Shown piece by piece: positions 50,378-61,323 of a DNA stretch of 64,000 nucleotides (position 1 is the first letter of the stretch; the number at the start of each line of letters is the position of its first letter). The DNA comes from Polyangiaceae bacterium (lineage in GTDB: Bacteria; Myxococcota_A; Polyangia; Polyangiales; Polyangiaceae), in the NCBI GenBank assembly GCA_015075635.1, contig JABTUA010000003.1:2418001-2482000 (forward strand). Direction: 5' to 3'. Below the pieces are notes generated by a model. It worked only from the letters and a program-made list of their open reading frames with translations. It did not search any database and was not told where the DNA came from. The position numbers were made by a program, and so were the translations under genes.

Positions 50378-52345
50378 GTGAACGCCCCCCGCACTTTCGG
50401 TCTGTTGCTCCTGGTCGGAACCTGGACTGGCGCCGCGCTGGCGGCGCCTCCGCCTTCCATCCCGAACCAGGACTGTCTCGAGTGTCACCGCCAGCCCGGC
50501 ACGGAGAAGGGGCCAAAGGGCAAGGACGGGCAGCCCATCGACATGAAGCGCTATGCGCTGTCGGCCCACGCCGACGTCGCCTGCGTGAAGTGCCACGCCG
50601 ACGCCAAGGCCGACAGCCACGGCGCCGGGCTCGCGCCCGTCGCTTGCGGCAGCTGTCACGCCGAGGAGGCGAAGCGGTACCAGAAGGGGGCGCACGCCGA
50701 GAGCAAGAAGCCCGTCGCCTGCGCCGACTGCCACGGCACGCACGACACCCGCTCCGTCAAGGACCCCGAGAGCCAGGTCTCGCGCGCCAACCTGCCCGCC
50801 ACCTGCGGCAACTGCCACGACGGCAAGGCGAAGGCCAAGGGCCAGCCGGCGTTCTCGCGCAAGGACTACGAGAGCAGCGTCCACTTCCGCGGCATGACCG
50901 ACGACGGGCTGACCGTGTCGGCCACCTGCAACGATTGCCACGGCGGTCACGACATGGCCGCCGTGGCCAGCAAGAGCTCGCCCATCTTCCGCGACAACGT
51001 GCCCAAGACTTGCGGGCAGTGTCACGACGGCATGTTCGAGCAGTACATGGAGGGCGCGCACGGCGTGGCCCTCGCGAAGGGCAACAGCGACACGCCGGTC
51101 TGCACCGACTGCCACGGCGAGCACGGCATCCGCGATACTTCCGACCCGAAGTCCAGCGTGTTCGCCGCCGCCATCAGCAAGTCGACCTGCCCGCAGTGTC
51201 ACAGCGCGGAGCACGTCAACCGACGCTACGGCTTGGCGACGACCCAGGTCGAAGGCTACCGCCAGTCGTTCCACGGGCTGGCCGACCAGTTCGGCGACAC
51301 CACCGTCGCCAACTGCGCCAGCTGCCACGGCGGGCACCTGATCCTGAACTCTTCGAATCCGAAGTCGTCCGTCAACAAGGCCAACCTGGCGGCGACCTGC
51401 GGCACGTGCCACCCCGGCGCCAGCGACAACTTCGCGGCCGGCAGCGTCCACAACCCGGAGCAGGCCAGCGGCGGCGCCGTGATCGCGTTGGTGAAGAAGA
51501 TCTACATCGCGCTGATCACCCTGACCATCGGCGGCATGCTGGCCTACAACGGGCTCGACTACCTCGCCACGCTGCGCGAGCGGCTGCGCCAGCTGAAGAA
51601 GACCCGCCGCGTGTCCCGCTTCACGCTGGGCGAGCGCGTGCAGCACCTGTGCCTGGTGGTGACCTTCTTCGTGCTGGTGATCAGCGGTTTCTCGCTGCGC
51701 TACCCGGACGCCTTCTGGGTCAAAGCGCTGTCGGACACCGGCCTGAGCTTCGCGGCGCGCGGTTACGCGCACCGAGTGGCCGCCGCCATCTTCGTGGTCG
51801 CGTCGCTCTACCACCTCTACTACCTGTTCGCGACGGCGCGCGGCCGGAGCCAGGGCAAGGCCATGCTGCCGAACCGGCAAGACCTCCGGGACCTCTGGCA
51901 CCAGCTCCGCTACTACGTCGGCCTCGAGGCGAAGCCTGGTCACTTCGGCCGCTACTCCTACGTGGAGAAGGTCGAGTACCTGGCGCTGATCTGGGGCTCC
52001 ATCGTGATGGTCGTCACGGGCTTCATCATGTGGTTCGAGGTCGGCGCGATGCGCTTCATCCCCATGTGGGGCTGGGACCTGGCCGCCCTGATCCACCTGT
52101 ACGAGGCCTGGCTCGCCACGCTCTCGATCCTGGTGTGGCACCTCTACCACGTGGCCTTCAAGCCCTCTGGTCACGGTGTGAGCCTGGCCATGTACACGGG
52201 CGAGCTCAGCGAAGCGGAGATGAAGCACGAGCACCCGCAGGAGCTCGAGACCCTCGGTCAGACCGAGATCCTCCCGCCCGAACCCGACAAGGAGCCGTCC
52301 CATGACACGCCGACGCTGTCACGGCCGCTGCCAGCCCACCGCTAG
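50378..52345 (+). CDS. 11-heme cytochrome c fused to cytochrome b-type membrane domain
   Basis: 655 residues. A signal peptide is followed by a periplasmic part (to about residue 365) with eleven CXXCH motifs, many in the spacing TCxxCHGxH typical of NrfB/NapC-like and deca-heme wires. The C-terminal 290 residues are a cytochrome b561-like membrane domain (LGERVQHLCLVVTFFVLVISGF and later HLYHVAFKP histidines). It should pass electrons between the quinone pool and extracytoplasmic acceptors. The GTG at 50378 after AGGAAGG is chosen over TTG 50357. It overlaps the next gene by 44 bases. Confidence 0.87.
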   Translation: MNAPRTFGLLLLVGTWTGAALAAPPPSIPNQDCLECHRQPGTEKGPKGKDGQPIDMKRYALSAHADVACVKCHADAKADSHGAGLAPVACGSCHAEEAKRYQKGAHAESKKPVACADCHGTHDTRSVKDPESQVSRANLPATCGNCHDGKAKAKGQPAFSRKDYESSVHFRGMTDDGLTVSATCNDCHGGHDMAAVASKSSPIFRDNVPKTCGQCHDGMFEQYMEGAHGVALAKGNSDTPVCTDCHGEHGIRDTSDPKSSVFAAAISKSTCPQCHSAEHVNRRYGLATTQVEGYRQSFHGLADQFGDTTVANCASCHGGHLILNSSNPKSSVNKANLAATCGTCHPGASDNFAAGSVHNPEQASGGAVIALVKKIYIALITLTIGGMLAYNGLDYLATLRERLRQLKKTRRVSRFTLGERVQHLCLVVTFFVLVISGFSLRYPDAFWVKALSDTGLSFAARGYAHRVAAAIFVVASLYHLYYLFATARGRSQGKAMLPNRQDLRDLWHQLRYYVGLEAKPGHFGRYSYVEKVEYLALIWGSIVMVVTGFIMWFEVGAMRFIPMWGWDLAALIHLYEAWLATLSILVWHLYHVAFKPSGHGVSLAMYTGELSEAEMKHEHPQELETLGQTEILPPEPDKEPSHDTPTLSRPLPAHR

Positions 52346-54245
52346 CGCTCTCGTCGTCGCGCTCGGGCTCGCGTTCGCGCTCGGCTGCGCGGCGGAGACC
52401 CGGGCCCCGGCCCCCGCGAGCGAGCAGCGCTCGCTCTTGGTGGAGGTCAACTGGGAGCCGAACGTGGAGCTCGAGCCGCTGCGCGACTCCGTGCATGCGA
52501 AGCTCGACTGCCCCGACTGCCACGCCCGCATCGAAGAGCGGCGCCTGGACGCGAAGAAGCCGCTGGCCGAGAACCTGTGCCAAGGCTGCCACCAGAAGGC
52601 GGATGCTGCGTTCGCGCTCTCCGTGCACGGCGCGGCGGGCAGCGAGAAGGGCGCACGCTGCCAGGACTGTCACGGCGCTCACGACGTGCGGGCGGTCAAG
52701 GACCGGCAGAGCAGCGTGAACAAGAAGAACGTGGCCAAGACCTGCGCCAAGTGCCACGACAATCCGCTGTTTTCCGCCGAGCTCGACCCCGAGAACAAGC
52801 AGGTGGTGGGTCAGTACGCGGAGAGCATCCACGGCAAGAAGCTCCTGGACAAAGGCATGCTCAAGTCGCCGTCCTGCACGGACTGCCACGGCGGCGGTCA
52901 CGACGTGCAGGAGGTCAAAGACGCCAAGAGCGCCGCGCAGAAGTCGGCGGTGATGGCGATGTGCGACAGCTGCCACAGCGGCATCACCAAGACGTTCAGC
53001 GCGAGCGCACACGGCAAGGCCCTGGCCAAGGGCGACGAGAACGCTCCGACCTGCGCCAGCTGTCACAGCGCCCACGCCGTCAGCGAGAAGGCGCTCGCGT
53101 TCCGCCTGGGCAGCGACCGCCAGTGTGGCAGCTGCCACGAAGAGCGCTTCGGCGCGCATCTCGAGACCTACCACGGTCGCGCCCACGCGCTGGGCGGCGC
53201 CAAGGTGGCGACCTGTTTCGACTGCCACGGCAGCCACGACGTCCTGCCGAGCAAGGACCCGGCGTCGCTGGTCTCCGCGGAGCGCAAGCTCGACACCTGC
53301 CGGTCCTGCCACGCGGACGCCCCCGCCAACCTCGCCGGCTACCTGCCGCACGGCGATCCGCAAGACCGAGCCGGCTTCCCGCTGCTCTACTGGGCCAACC
53401 AGTCGATGACCTGGCTGATCCGGGCCGCACTGGCCCTGCTCGTGCTGCACAGCTTGGGCTGGATGCTGCGCAACCTGCTCGACTTCGCGCGGGACCCCGA
53501 CGAGTACCGCGAGGCGCGCTGGCGCCGGATGCGTGAAGCGCGACGCGACTACGCTCCGGCCTTCCGCGGCGTCGATCGCCTCTGCTACGCGCTCCTGCTC
53601 GTCTCCTTCGTGCTCTTGGTCGTGACGGGCTTGCCGCTCGGCTTCAACCAGACCGCCTGGGCGAAGGAGCTGTTCGGGCTCCTGGGCGGGGCCGACTCCG
53701 CGCGCAGCCTTCATCGCCTGGGTGCGGTCTCGACCGTGGCGTACGCCGCTCTCCACCTCGGCAGCCTGATCGCGCCGCTGTGGCAGCGTCGCGGCCAGTA
53801 TCGCGACGAGGCGGGCCGCTTCCGGCTCGGCCGCTTCTTCGCGCTCGTGTTCGGCCCGGAGTCGCCGCTGCCCAACCCGCGCGATCTCAGGAGCTTCTGG
53901 GCGCACGCGAAGTGGCTCTTCGGGCGCGGGCCGGAGCCGAAGTTCGAGCGCTACCGCTACTGGGAGAAGCTCGACTACCTGGCGCTCTTCCTGGGCATCT
54001 CGGTCATCGCAGCCTCGGGGTTCGTGATGTGGGCCCCCGAGCTCGCGCTCTTGGTCCTGCCGGGCTCCTGGGTGAACCTGGCGCAGATCATCCACAACGA
54101 GCAGGCGCTCTTGGTGCTGGTGACGATCCTGAGCGCCCACGTCTGCCACCTGGTCCCGCGCGTCTTCGCGCCGCAGAGTCCGTCCGGGTCCCGAGCCCGT
54201 CGAGCCGTGTCACTGGCCCGTTCGGCCCTCGCCTCGGGGCGCTGA
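52302..54245 (+). CDS. 10-heme cytochrome c fused to cytochrome b-type membrane domain
   Basis: 647 residues. The leader ends ALGC (lipobox-like). The periplasmic part carries ten CXXCH motifs (DCPDCH first, TCRSCH last), and the C-terminal half is a membrane domain with His-bearing helices like that of its neighbour (MTWLIRAALALLVLHSLGW, CYALLLVSFVLLVVTGL, NEQALLVLVTILSAHVCHL). Both proteins share the c-then-b layout but are not close copies. The 44-base overlap with the previous gene implies a fixed ratio, possibly a heterodimer with 21 hemes c. Confidence 0.87.
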   Translation: MTRRRCHGRCQPTASALVVALGLAFALGCAAETRAPAPASEQRSLLVEVNWEPNVELEPLRDSVHAKLDCPDCHARIEERRLDAKKPLAENLCQGCHQKADAAFALSVHGAAGSEKGARCQDCHGAHDVRAVKDRQSSVNKKNVAKTCAKCHDNPLFSAELDPENKQVVGQYAESIHGKKLLDKGMLKSPSCTDCHGGGHDVQEVKDAKSAAQKSAVMAMCDSCHSGITKTFSASAHGKALAKGDENAPTCASCHSAHAVSEKALAFRLGSDRQCGSCHEERFGAHLETYHGRAHALGGAKVATCFDCHGSHDVLPSKDPASLVSAERKLDTCRSCHADAPANLAGYLPHGDPQDRAGFPLLYWANQSMTWLIRAALALLVLHSLGWMLRNLLDFARDPDEYREARWRRMREARRDYAPAFRGVDRLCYALLLVSFVLLVVTGLPLGFNQTAWAKELFGLLGGADSARSLHRLGAVSTVAYAALHLGSLIAPLWQRRGQYRDEAGRFRLGRFFALVFGPESPLPNPRDLRSFWAHAKWLFGRGPEPKFERYRYWEKLDYLALFLGISVIAASGFVMWAPELALLVLPGSWVNLAQIIHNEQALLVLVTILSAHVCHLVPRVFAPQSPSGSRARRAVSLARSALASGR

Positions 54246-54246
54246 G

Positions 54247-54804
54247 CTAGGCGCGCCGCGCGGCCGGGGCGTGGGTTGCTCTTAGCGCGAGCAAGCAGCG
54301 ATCGCAGAGCTCGTCCGACTTGAGATCGACGTCGTCCGCGGTCGAGGAGGCGTGCATCACGCAGCGAGGGTCCAGGCAGTGGAGGAGCCCCTGGCAGTGT
54401 CCGAGCTCGTGCACGGCTTCCTTCAGCAGACGCGCCCGGAGCACCTCCGGGCGAACCGACAGCCCATTCGGGCCCTCCGCCAAGCGGAAGGTGGACACGA
54501 GCGCGGCGCGCCCCCCCAGCTGGGCCTCACCGATCACGAAGGTGAAGATGGGGACGAACAAGTCCTGGCCGGTGACCCCCAACACCAGCCCCGAGTCCGA
54601 GAGCGCAGCAAGGGCGGAGAGTAGGCGTCGGGTGTCGTACTGGCTCCGCGCCTCGCTGTAGCTCTGGCCCATGTCCAGCTCGGTCTCGGCGGTTCGGCAG
54701 CTCGCGCGGAACACCCGTTCGAGACGCGGTCCCAGCCACGGCAAGAGCAACCCGGCCTCGGGCAAGCCCATCGGGACGAGCAGCAGGTCCGTCGGCGAAG
54801 GCAT
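54247..54804 (-). CDS. Archaemetzincin-family (M54) metalloprotease
   Basis: 185 residues. The complete family signature is present: HELGHCQGLLHC followed by CVM and LCDRC, i.e. HExxHxxGx3Cx4CxM plus a CxxC pair about 16 residues later, for one catalytic and one structural zinc. It lacks a signal peptide, so it is cytoplasmic. Function of archaemetzincins in bacteria is unknown. It is convergent with the cytochrome operon (one base apart) and lies 14 bases after the regulator gene, so it is probably read in the same minus-strand operon as the two-component system. Confidence 0.88.
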   Translation of the reverse strand: MPSPTDLLLVPMGLPEAGLLLPWLGPRLERVFRASCRTAETELDMGQSYSEARSQYDTRRLLSALAALSDSGLVLGVTGQDLFVPIFTFVIGEAQLGGRAALVSTFRLAEGPNGLSVRPEVLRARLLKEAVHELGHCQGLLHCLDPRCVMHASSTADDVDLKSDELCDRCLLALRATHAPAARRA

Positions 54805-54818
54805 GAGCGCTCTCGAGA

Positions 54819-56157
<1,339 letters not shown>

Positions 56158-56168
<11 letters not shown>

Positions 56169-57795
56169 TGCTCACCACCTTGGTGTTCGACGGAGTCGGT
56201 GTGCTCGCGCTCGGCGGCGGCTTCGGGTGCCGCGGGAGCGTGATGCGGAAGGTCGTTCCGGCGCCGGGCTTGCTCGATACGTCGATGTCGGCCTCGTGGC
56301 GACGGATGATGCCGTATACCACGGCCAAGCCGAGGCCGACGCCCTTGTCACCCTTGGTGGAGACGAAGGGCTCGAAGATCTCCGGCAGCACCTCGGGCGG
56401 GATGCCGACGCCCGTGTCGGTGATGCTGATGGTCAGGTCGTCGGCGCTCGCCTCGGCTTCGACGCGCAGCTGCCCGCCGCTGGGCATGGCTTCGGCTGCG
56501 TTGACCAGGAGCGCGACCAAAGCCTGCTGGATCTCGTTGGCGTCGCAGGTCAAGCGGTCGTCTCCAGCCACGTGTTCCACGCTGTGCTCGATGCCGTTGC
56601 TCTTCAAGAGGTGCTGCACGGTCATGAGGCTGCGGTCGATGATCGGGTTCAGGTTGTGCTCGGCGAAGACGTTCTTCGACTGCCGGGCGAACGTCAGCAG
56701 GTTCTTCACGATGTCGCCGCAGCGTGCCGACTCCGAGCGGACGACCTCGACGTAACGCAGGATCTCTTCCTTGTCCTTCTCCGGCAGGTCGGCCTTGGGG
56801 AGCTCGCGCTGGATCAGCTTGGCGTAGACCAGAATGCCCCCCAGGGGATTGTTGAGCTCGTGGGCCACGGTCGCCGCCAGCTTACCCAGCGAGGCCATCT
56901 TCTCCATGTGGACGATGTGGCGCTGCGCGGCGCCGAGCTCCCGAGTCTTCCGGGCGATGGCGGCTGCCAGCTCCTCCTCCCACTGCTCGCTCCGCGCTCG
57001 GGCCGCGGCCAGCTCCGCGCTCATCTGGTTGAAGGACTCGGCCAGCACCTGAAGCTCTCGCCCCCGATCGACCTCGACTCGCACCCCGAGATCACCCGCG
57101 GCGACCTTGCGTGTGCCGTCGACCAGGCGCCGAACCGGCCGCTGCACGAAGCGCCAAATCGAGAGGTAGGTCGCGAGCCCACCCACCAGGGCCATCAGCC
57201 CGGCCGCGTAGAACGTGCCGCGCCTGGCGCTCTTCGTGCCCTGTTCGATCACCGCCATCGACATCTGGAAGTCCATGACGCCCAGGTACTCCCGCTGCTC
57301 CGGCGGAGCGTGGCAGTCCGCGCCGGCGCACTGACTCGAGTTCTTGATCATCCGAGCCTGGCCCATCACCAGCGCCCCGCTCGGGTCGCGCAACGTGCGC
57401 GTCTTGCTCTGCTCCTTCGCTCTGCCGAACGGGGTGTCGTGGCACAACACGCAGAGCTCGGCGCTCTGCTTGGTCTTGGTCTTCAGGTCGTGGGTGTCCG
57501 TCGAGAACTTGACCTCGCCGTACTTGTCGTAGATGCGAATGCTTCGAATGCCAGGCGCCGTCGAGACATCGCGTAGCGCGGCATGCACGGCCTCCTTCTT
57601 CTTCAGCAGCATGCCTTGCCGGAGCACGCGCTCGATGACCGCCGTGGTCTGGCCGGCGTGCTGCTCGAAGGAGCTCTCCCAGGCGTCTTCGGCGCGCCGC
57701 GAGCTCAAGAACGAGAACGCCAGAAACACCACCACCACGGAGCCGAAGATCCCGAAGAAGAGGTTCACGCCAATGGAGGTCCGCGAGCGCTTCAT
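56158..57795 (-). CDS. Sensor histidine kinase with heme c motifs in its periplasmic domain
   Basis: 545 residues. After an N-terminal helix (FFGIFGSVVVVFLAFSFL) comes an extracytoplasmic domain of about 165 residues with a CXXCH motif (ELCVLCHDTP) and a CX4CH-like motif (CAGADCHAPP), then a second helix, HAMP, HisKA with VAHELNNPLGGILVYAKLI and HATPase (NEIQQALVALLVNAAEA, DTGVGIPP). Covalent heme in the sensor would let it read redox state or a gas. An ATG at 57810 is equally possible. A TGGCACG-type element lies on the minus strand at 57811-57826, but its -12 is imperfect. Confidence 0.9.
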
Positions 57796-57980
57796 GCTGG
57801 CGTCCGGCAACGAAGCAGCGTGCCACAGTCGCGGGCCCGGGGTACGCGGAGCACGAGGAATGTCGCGAAAAGTTTGCTGAACCCGTCAGGACGGTCGGGT
57901 GCGGGAGTGTCTGCCGGCCCGCCGTGGGATCTCGCCTGGCCTCCTTGCGCTCGGTCATGCCCGTCGCTACGTGGCTTCCG

Positions 57981-58652
57981 ATGACGCCTCGTCGAATCGC
58001 CATCTTGCTTGGTGCGGTCGCGCTCGCGGCCTGCAACTCGCCGAAGGCGAGCCCGCCCGCGTCCGAGCTCGGGCCGGCGGCGCCACCCGGGCGCGCAGCG
58101 GAGCGCGCGGCGCTCGGAGCGCCGGCTCCGGACTTCGAGCTCCGAGATCTCGACGGCAAGCCGGTGAAGCTGTCGGCTTTCGCTGGGAAGATTGTGGTGC
58201 TCGAGTGGTTCAACCCCGGATGCCCGTACGTGCAGAGGGCCCACGCCAAGGGCTCGCTCCAGGGCACTGGGAGCCGCTGGGACGCCGATCCCGACGTGGT
58301 CTGGTTGGCGATCAACTCCGGCGCGCCCGGCAAGCAAGGTCACGGGGTCGAGACGAACCGCGAAGCCGCCGAGCGCTTCGGCATCAAGCACCCCGTGCTC
58401 CTCGACGAGAGCGGCGTCGTCGGCCGCAAGTACGGCGCGACGAACACGCCGCACATGTTCGTGATCGATGCCAAGGGAGTGCTCGTCTACGCCGGAGCCA
58501 TCGACAACTCTCCGGACGGGGAGGGCGAGTCGCCCAGCGACGGCAAGCTCGTGCGCTACGTCGAGCAGGCGCTAGACGCCGTCAAGGCGGGCCGCGCGGT
58601 GCCCGTGGCCAAGACCGAGGCCTACGGCTGCTCCGTCAAGTACGGTTCTTGA
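57981..58652 (+). CDS. Thioredoxin-fold (AhpC/TSA-type) lipoprotein
   Basis: 223 residues. A leader ends LAAC (lipobox), then a peroxiredoxin/TlpA-like domain: APDFELRDLDGKPVKLSAFAGK, VLEWFNPGCPYVQRAH with a single active-site Cys, and the cis-Pro loop GATNTPHMFVIDAKG. The lack of a CxxC pair makes it a one-Cys peroxiredoxin-like rather than a disulphide reductase. A helix of the form WFNPxCPxV is common in secreted relatives. Divergent from the sensor kinase. Confidence 0.82.
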   Translation: MTPRRIAILLGAVALAACNSPKASPPASELGPAAPPGRAAERAALGAPAPDFELRDLDGKPVKLSAFAGKIVVLEWFNPGCPYVQRAHAKGSLQGTGSRWDADPDVVWLAINSGAPGKQGHGVETNREAAERFGIKHPVLLDESGVVGRKYGATNTPHMFVIDAKGVLVYAGAIDNSPDGEGESPSDGKLVRYVEQALDAVKAGRAVPVAKTEAYGCSVKYGS

Positions 58653-58661
58653 CCGAAGCTG

Positions 58662-59090
58662 TCACGGCTGCTGGCGCTGGACGCGCAGTCGGACTTCCTG
58701 TCGCCAGCCGGCCGGATCGTAGTCGAGCTCGTAGCCCTGCCAGGACCGCTTCGGGTCGTCCGAGGTGAGCTCGACGGTCTCGTCTTTCCCGTCGGCCCTG
58801 AGCCGCAGCGTGGCGCGCATCATCCCCGAGCCGTCCAGCGTGCGCTTCTCGACCAGATCGACCACGTCGATGCGCAGTCCTCGAAACTGCCCGCTGCCCC
58901 GGTCGGCGGGCAGCACCAGGCTCGCGCCCGCGGGCTCTGCGGGCTCTGCGGGCGCGACGTCTGGCGGGCGCGCGTTGGGCGCCGCGGCTGCCGGTGCGGG
59001 CGGGGAAGCGGGTGGGCTCTGCGGGGCCTTGCCACAGGCGAGGAGGCAGGCGGTCAGCATCAGCCAGCGCACCGCTGCACCATCGCTCAC
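58662..59090 (-). CDS. Small predicted lipoprotein
   Basis: 142 residues. A leader ends LLAC (lipobox), then a Pro/Ala tether (residues 20-50) and a beta-rich C-terminal domain without cysteines (LRIDVVDLVEKRTLDG, LRLRADGKDETVELT). No family recognised. Convergent with the preceding gene at nine bases. Confidence 0.55.
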   Translation of the reverse strand: MSDGAAVRWLMLTACLLACGKAPQSPPASPPAPAAAAPNARPPDVAPAEPAEPAGASLVLPADRGSGQFRGLRIDVVDLVEKRTLDGSGMMRATLRLRADGKDETVELTSDDPKRSWQGYELDYDPAGWRQEVRLRVQRQQP

Positions 59091-59289
59091 GGCGTCGACC
59101 GGGGCAAGGGTCAGCCCCGCTCCGCCTGCCCCCGTAGAGGCTCGATGGCGCTTGCTCCCGTGCGGGTCACCACTTCCCTGCCGGTGGTGGCGACGCAGCT
59201 CGACTCGGGGAGAACCGATCGAGACCGGGGCAAGTGTCTCGCGCGTGGAAATCGCCCGCCGGTACGGCTAAGCTCGAAGCGAGCGGGGC

Positions 59290-59859
59290 ATGGACGACGA
59301 CGAAAAAGCCGAGCTCGCGCGACGAGGCATGCGGGCAGCGGAGCTGGTCGAGCCGGGCAAGATCGCGGAGAAGGTCCGGGGCTCCGTGAGAGAGGCCGCC
59401 GGGAACGCGGCGCTCGAGGGCCTCGCCGCGCTCGGACGGCTCGGCGGGAACGAACGCTCGCCGGCCCGCGCCCGGGCCGTGGCCGCTGTGGACTTCGAGC
59501 GCGCCTTCGCGGCCTTCGACGCCGACGACGCGGCGGCCTTCGAGGCGCGGGTTCGCAAGGCGGCGGCGCGCAGCGCAGCAGCGGACGAGCAGGCCCGCCA
59601 GATGGAGCTCGCCGAGCTCCGGCGCTCATTTCCAGAAGCGTCTCGGGAGCTGGCGCTCCTGGTGTTCAACTGCGTCGATCTGCTGGAGGATCTCTCGGAG
59701 GACGCCGAAGGGCGGCCGCCGCCTGCGGCAGAGCTGGAGCGCAAAGAGAGGCTGCTCCAGCGCATCGCGGAGCTGCTGGCGCCGCGAGCCGGCGAGGCGC
59801 TGGTCTCTTTCGTCGATCACGTCGTCGAGATCAGCCGGCGGCAACGCAGCGGCGGGTGA
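59290..59859 (+). CDS. Hypothetical helical protein
   Basis: 189 residues, Ala/Glu/Arg-rich and almost fully helical, with one hydrophobic helix segment ASRELALLVFNCVDLLEDL. No signal peptide, metal site or family motif. Codon positions are strongly GC3-biased as in neighbouring genes, which supports it being real. It converges with the coiled-coil gene at 12 bases. Confidence 0.5.
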   Translation: MDDDEKAELARRGMRAAELVEPGKIAEKVRGSVREAAGNAALEGLAALGRLGGNERSPARARAVAAVDFERAFAAFDADDAAAFEARVRKAAARSAAADEQARQMELAELRRSFPEASRELALLVFNCVDLLEDLSEDAEGRPPPAAELERKERLLQRIAELLAPRAGEALVSFVDHVVEISRRQRSGG

Positions 59860-59871
59860 CGCCCGGCGCGC

Positions 59872-60546
59872 TCACACGCGCGTGCGCCACGCGGCGAGCT
59901 TTTCCCGGGTGTTCGTCAGGCGGGCCTCGGCGCTGGCGAGCGCGTGCTCGGCGCGGTCGCGCTCGGCCCGAGCTTGCTCGAGCGCGATGTCCATTTGCGC
60001 CATCTCGAGCGCCGTGCGCGCGCCGCTCTTGCGCGCGTCGGCCTCCGCTCTGGCGACGCGCGCGCGGGCGGCTTCGCACTCGGCGCGCAGCGTGGAGGCG
60101 TCGGCCTCGTCGGCCTCCGCGCGCTTGGAGTACAGGCCGAGGGCGAGCGTGGCGTCGAACGACGACAGCGTCGAGACCTCCTCTCGGAGCTCCGCCACCT
60201 CGGCGAGCAGGCGCCGCCGTTCGGCCTCCTTCTCCGCGGCGAGCCGGTCGGCTTGCGCGCGCGCCGCCTCCGCGTCCACGGCAGCTCGTGCCACGGCGAT
60301 GTCCTGGTGCGCGCGCGAGGAGTGGGTTGCCAGATCCAGCTCGGCAGCGTGCTGGGCGCGGAGCGTCTCGAGCTGCTTCTGGTGGTGGGTCTCGGTCTCC
60401 GCGATCGCCGACCGCGCGGCGGCGATCTCCGCCGCGATGTGATCCCAGGCCTCGCGATGCTGGCCGTCGGGATCCGTCGCCGCGCGCCAGTCGTCGAAGA
60501 TCCGTTCCAGGGCTGCCAGGGGGTCGAAAGGATCGCGGTCGCTCAC
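59872..60546 (-). CDS. Coiled-coil protein
   Basis: 224 residues. Residues 35-220 are continuous Ala/Glu/Arg heptads (long coiled coil) and residues 1-30 a short acidic/aromatic start (DPFDPLAALERIFDDW). No enzyme motif. It could be a structural or scaffold protein. The overlapping plus-strand frame is a shadow caused by the repetitive composition. Confidence 0.6.
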   Translation of the reverse strand: MSDRDPFDPLAALERIFDDWRAATDPDGQHREAWDHIAAEIAAARSAIAETETHHQKQLETLRAQHAAELDLATHSSRAHQDIAVARAAVDAEAARAQADRLAAEKEAERRRLLAEVAELREEVSTLSSFDATLALGLYSKRAEADEADASTLRAECEAARARVARAEADARKSGARTALEMAQMDIALEQARAERDRAEHALASAEARLTNTREKLAAWRTRV

Positions 60547-60648
60547 GGCTTTCGGGCGACTCTATACGCTCTCGCCCCCGCCGTCCGCTGGCGCGAGCGC
60601 AACCGAGGCTCGGCAATCTGCCCGGTGCGGGCTAGGCTAGCCCGCGAA

Positions 60649-61323
60649 GTGGCCTCGCGTTGCGCACGGCACGAGCTCGCCGCCGGGCCCGACGGCCTCT
60701 GCGCGTTGTGCCGCCGCGAGGCGGCGGCGCGAGCGCCGGGCGAACGGCGGCCCGCGGTCGCGTGGATCCCCTTGGTGGCGTTCACCCTGGTGGCTGGCGT
60801 CGGCTTCGCCGTCTGGCGAAGCGCCGAGCCGCAGGTGGCGGTGGCGCCCTCTGCGCCGGAGCCGTCGCTCGGGCGGGCGGAGGTCGAGCCCGCGCCGGTG
60901 GCGGAGCGGTCGCTGCCGCAGGTGGAGGAGCCGATCCGACCGGAGCCCGCCCGGCCAGCTGCGACTGCCGTGCCCGAGGAGGAGGTTCGCGCTCCGAGCC
61001 CCGCGAGCGCGAAGCCGCGCGCTCCGAACGCGGAGGAGCTTCAGGCCGCCCTCGGCGAAGTGCGCATCACCATCTACACCACCACCTGGTGTCCCCACTG
61101 CACCCGTGCCCGCGCCTGGCTCCGCGCCAACAACCTTCGCCACACCGAGTACGACGTGGAGGCGAGCGAGTCGGCACGCCGCGAGCGCGATCGCATCAGC
61201 CCGCGGCGCGGCGTGCCCACTGCCGACATCGACGGCGAAGTGCTCACCGGCTTCGGCGAACGGAGCTGGTCGGCCGCCATCGCCCGGGCGACCCAGCGCC
61301 GGCTGGAGCAGCGCCAGCGCTGA
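60649..61323 (+). CDS. Glutaredoxin-domain membrane protein with N-terminal zinc-ribbon-like motif
   Basis: 224 residues. The N-terminal C-x..-CALC cysteine cluster looks like a small zinc ribbon, then one helix (IPLVAFTLVAGVGFAVW), a Pro/Ala/Glu linker and a glutaredoxin-like domain with the redox motif TTTWCPHCTRARAWL and the VPTADIDG cis-Pro loop. The cytoplasmic ribbon and extracytoplasmic thiol domain would sit on opposite sides of the membrane. The GTG at 60649 is the likeliest start, and GTG 60625 also possible. The stop overlaps the next ATG (TGATG). Confidence 0.75.
   Translation: MASRCARHELAAGPDGLCALCRREAAARAPGERRPAVAWIPLVAFTLVAGVGFAVWRSAEPQVAVAPSAPEPSLGRAEVEPAPVAERSLPQVEEPIRPEPARPAATAVPEEEVRAPSPASAKPRAPNAEELQAALGEVRITIYTTTWCPHCTRARAWLRANNLRHTEYDVEASESARRERDRISPRRGVPTADIDGEVLTGFGERSWSAAIARATQRRLEQRQR

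Noticed and set aside
57811-57826. Second sigma-54 promoter on the minus strand before the sensor kinase
   Set aside because: TGGCACG is present, but the -12 reads CG where GC is needed, and a start of transcription would leave almost no leader. Not strong enough to annotate.
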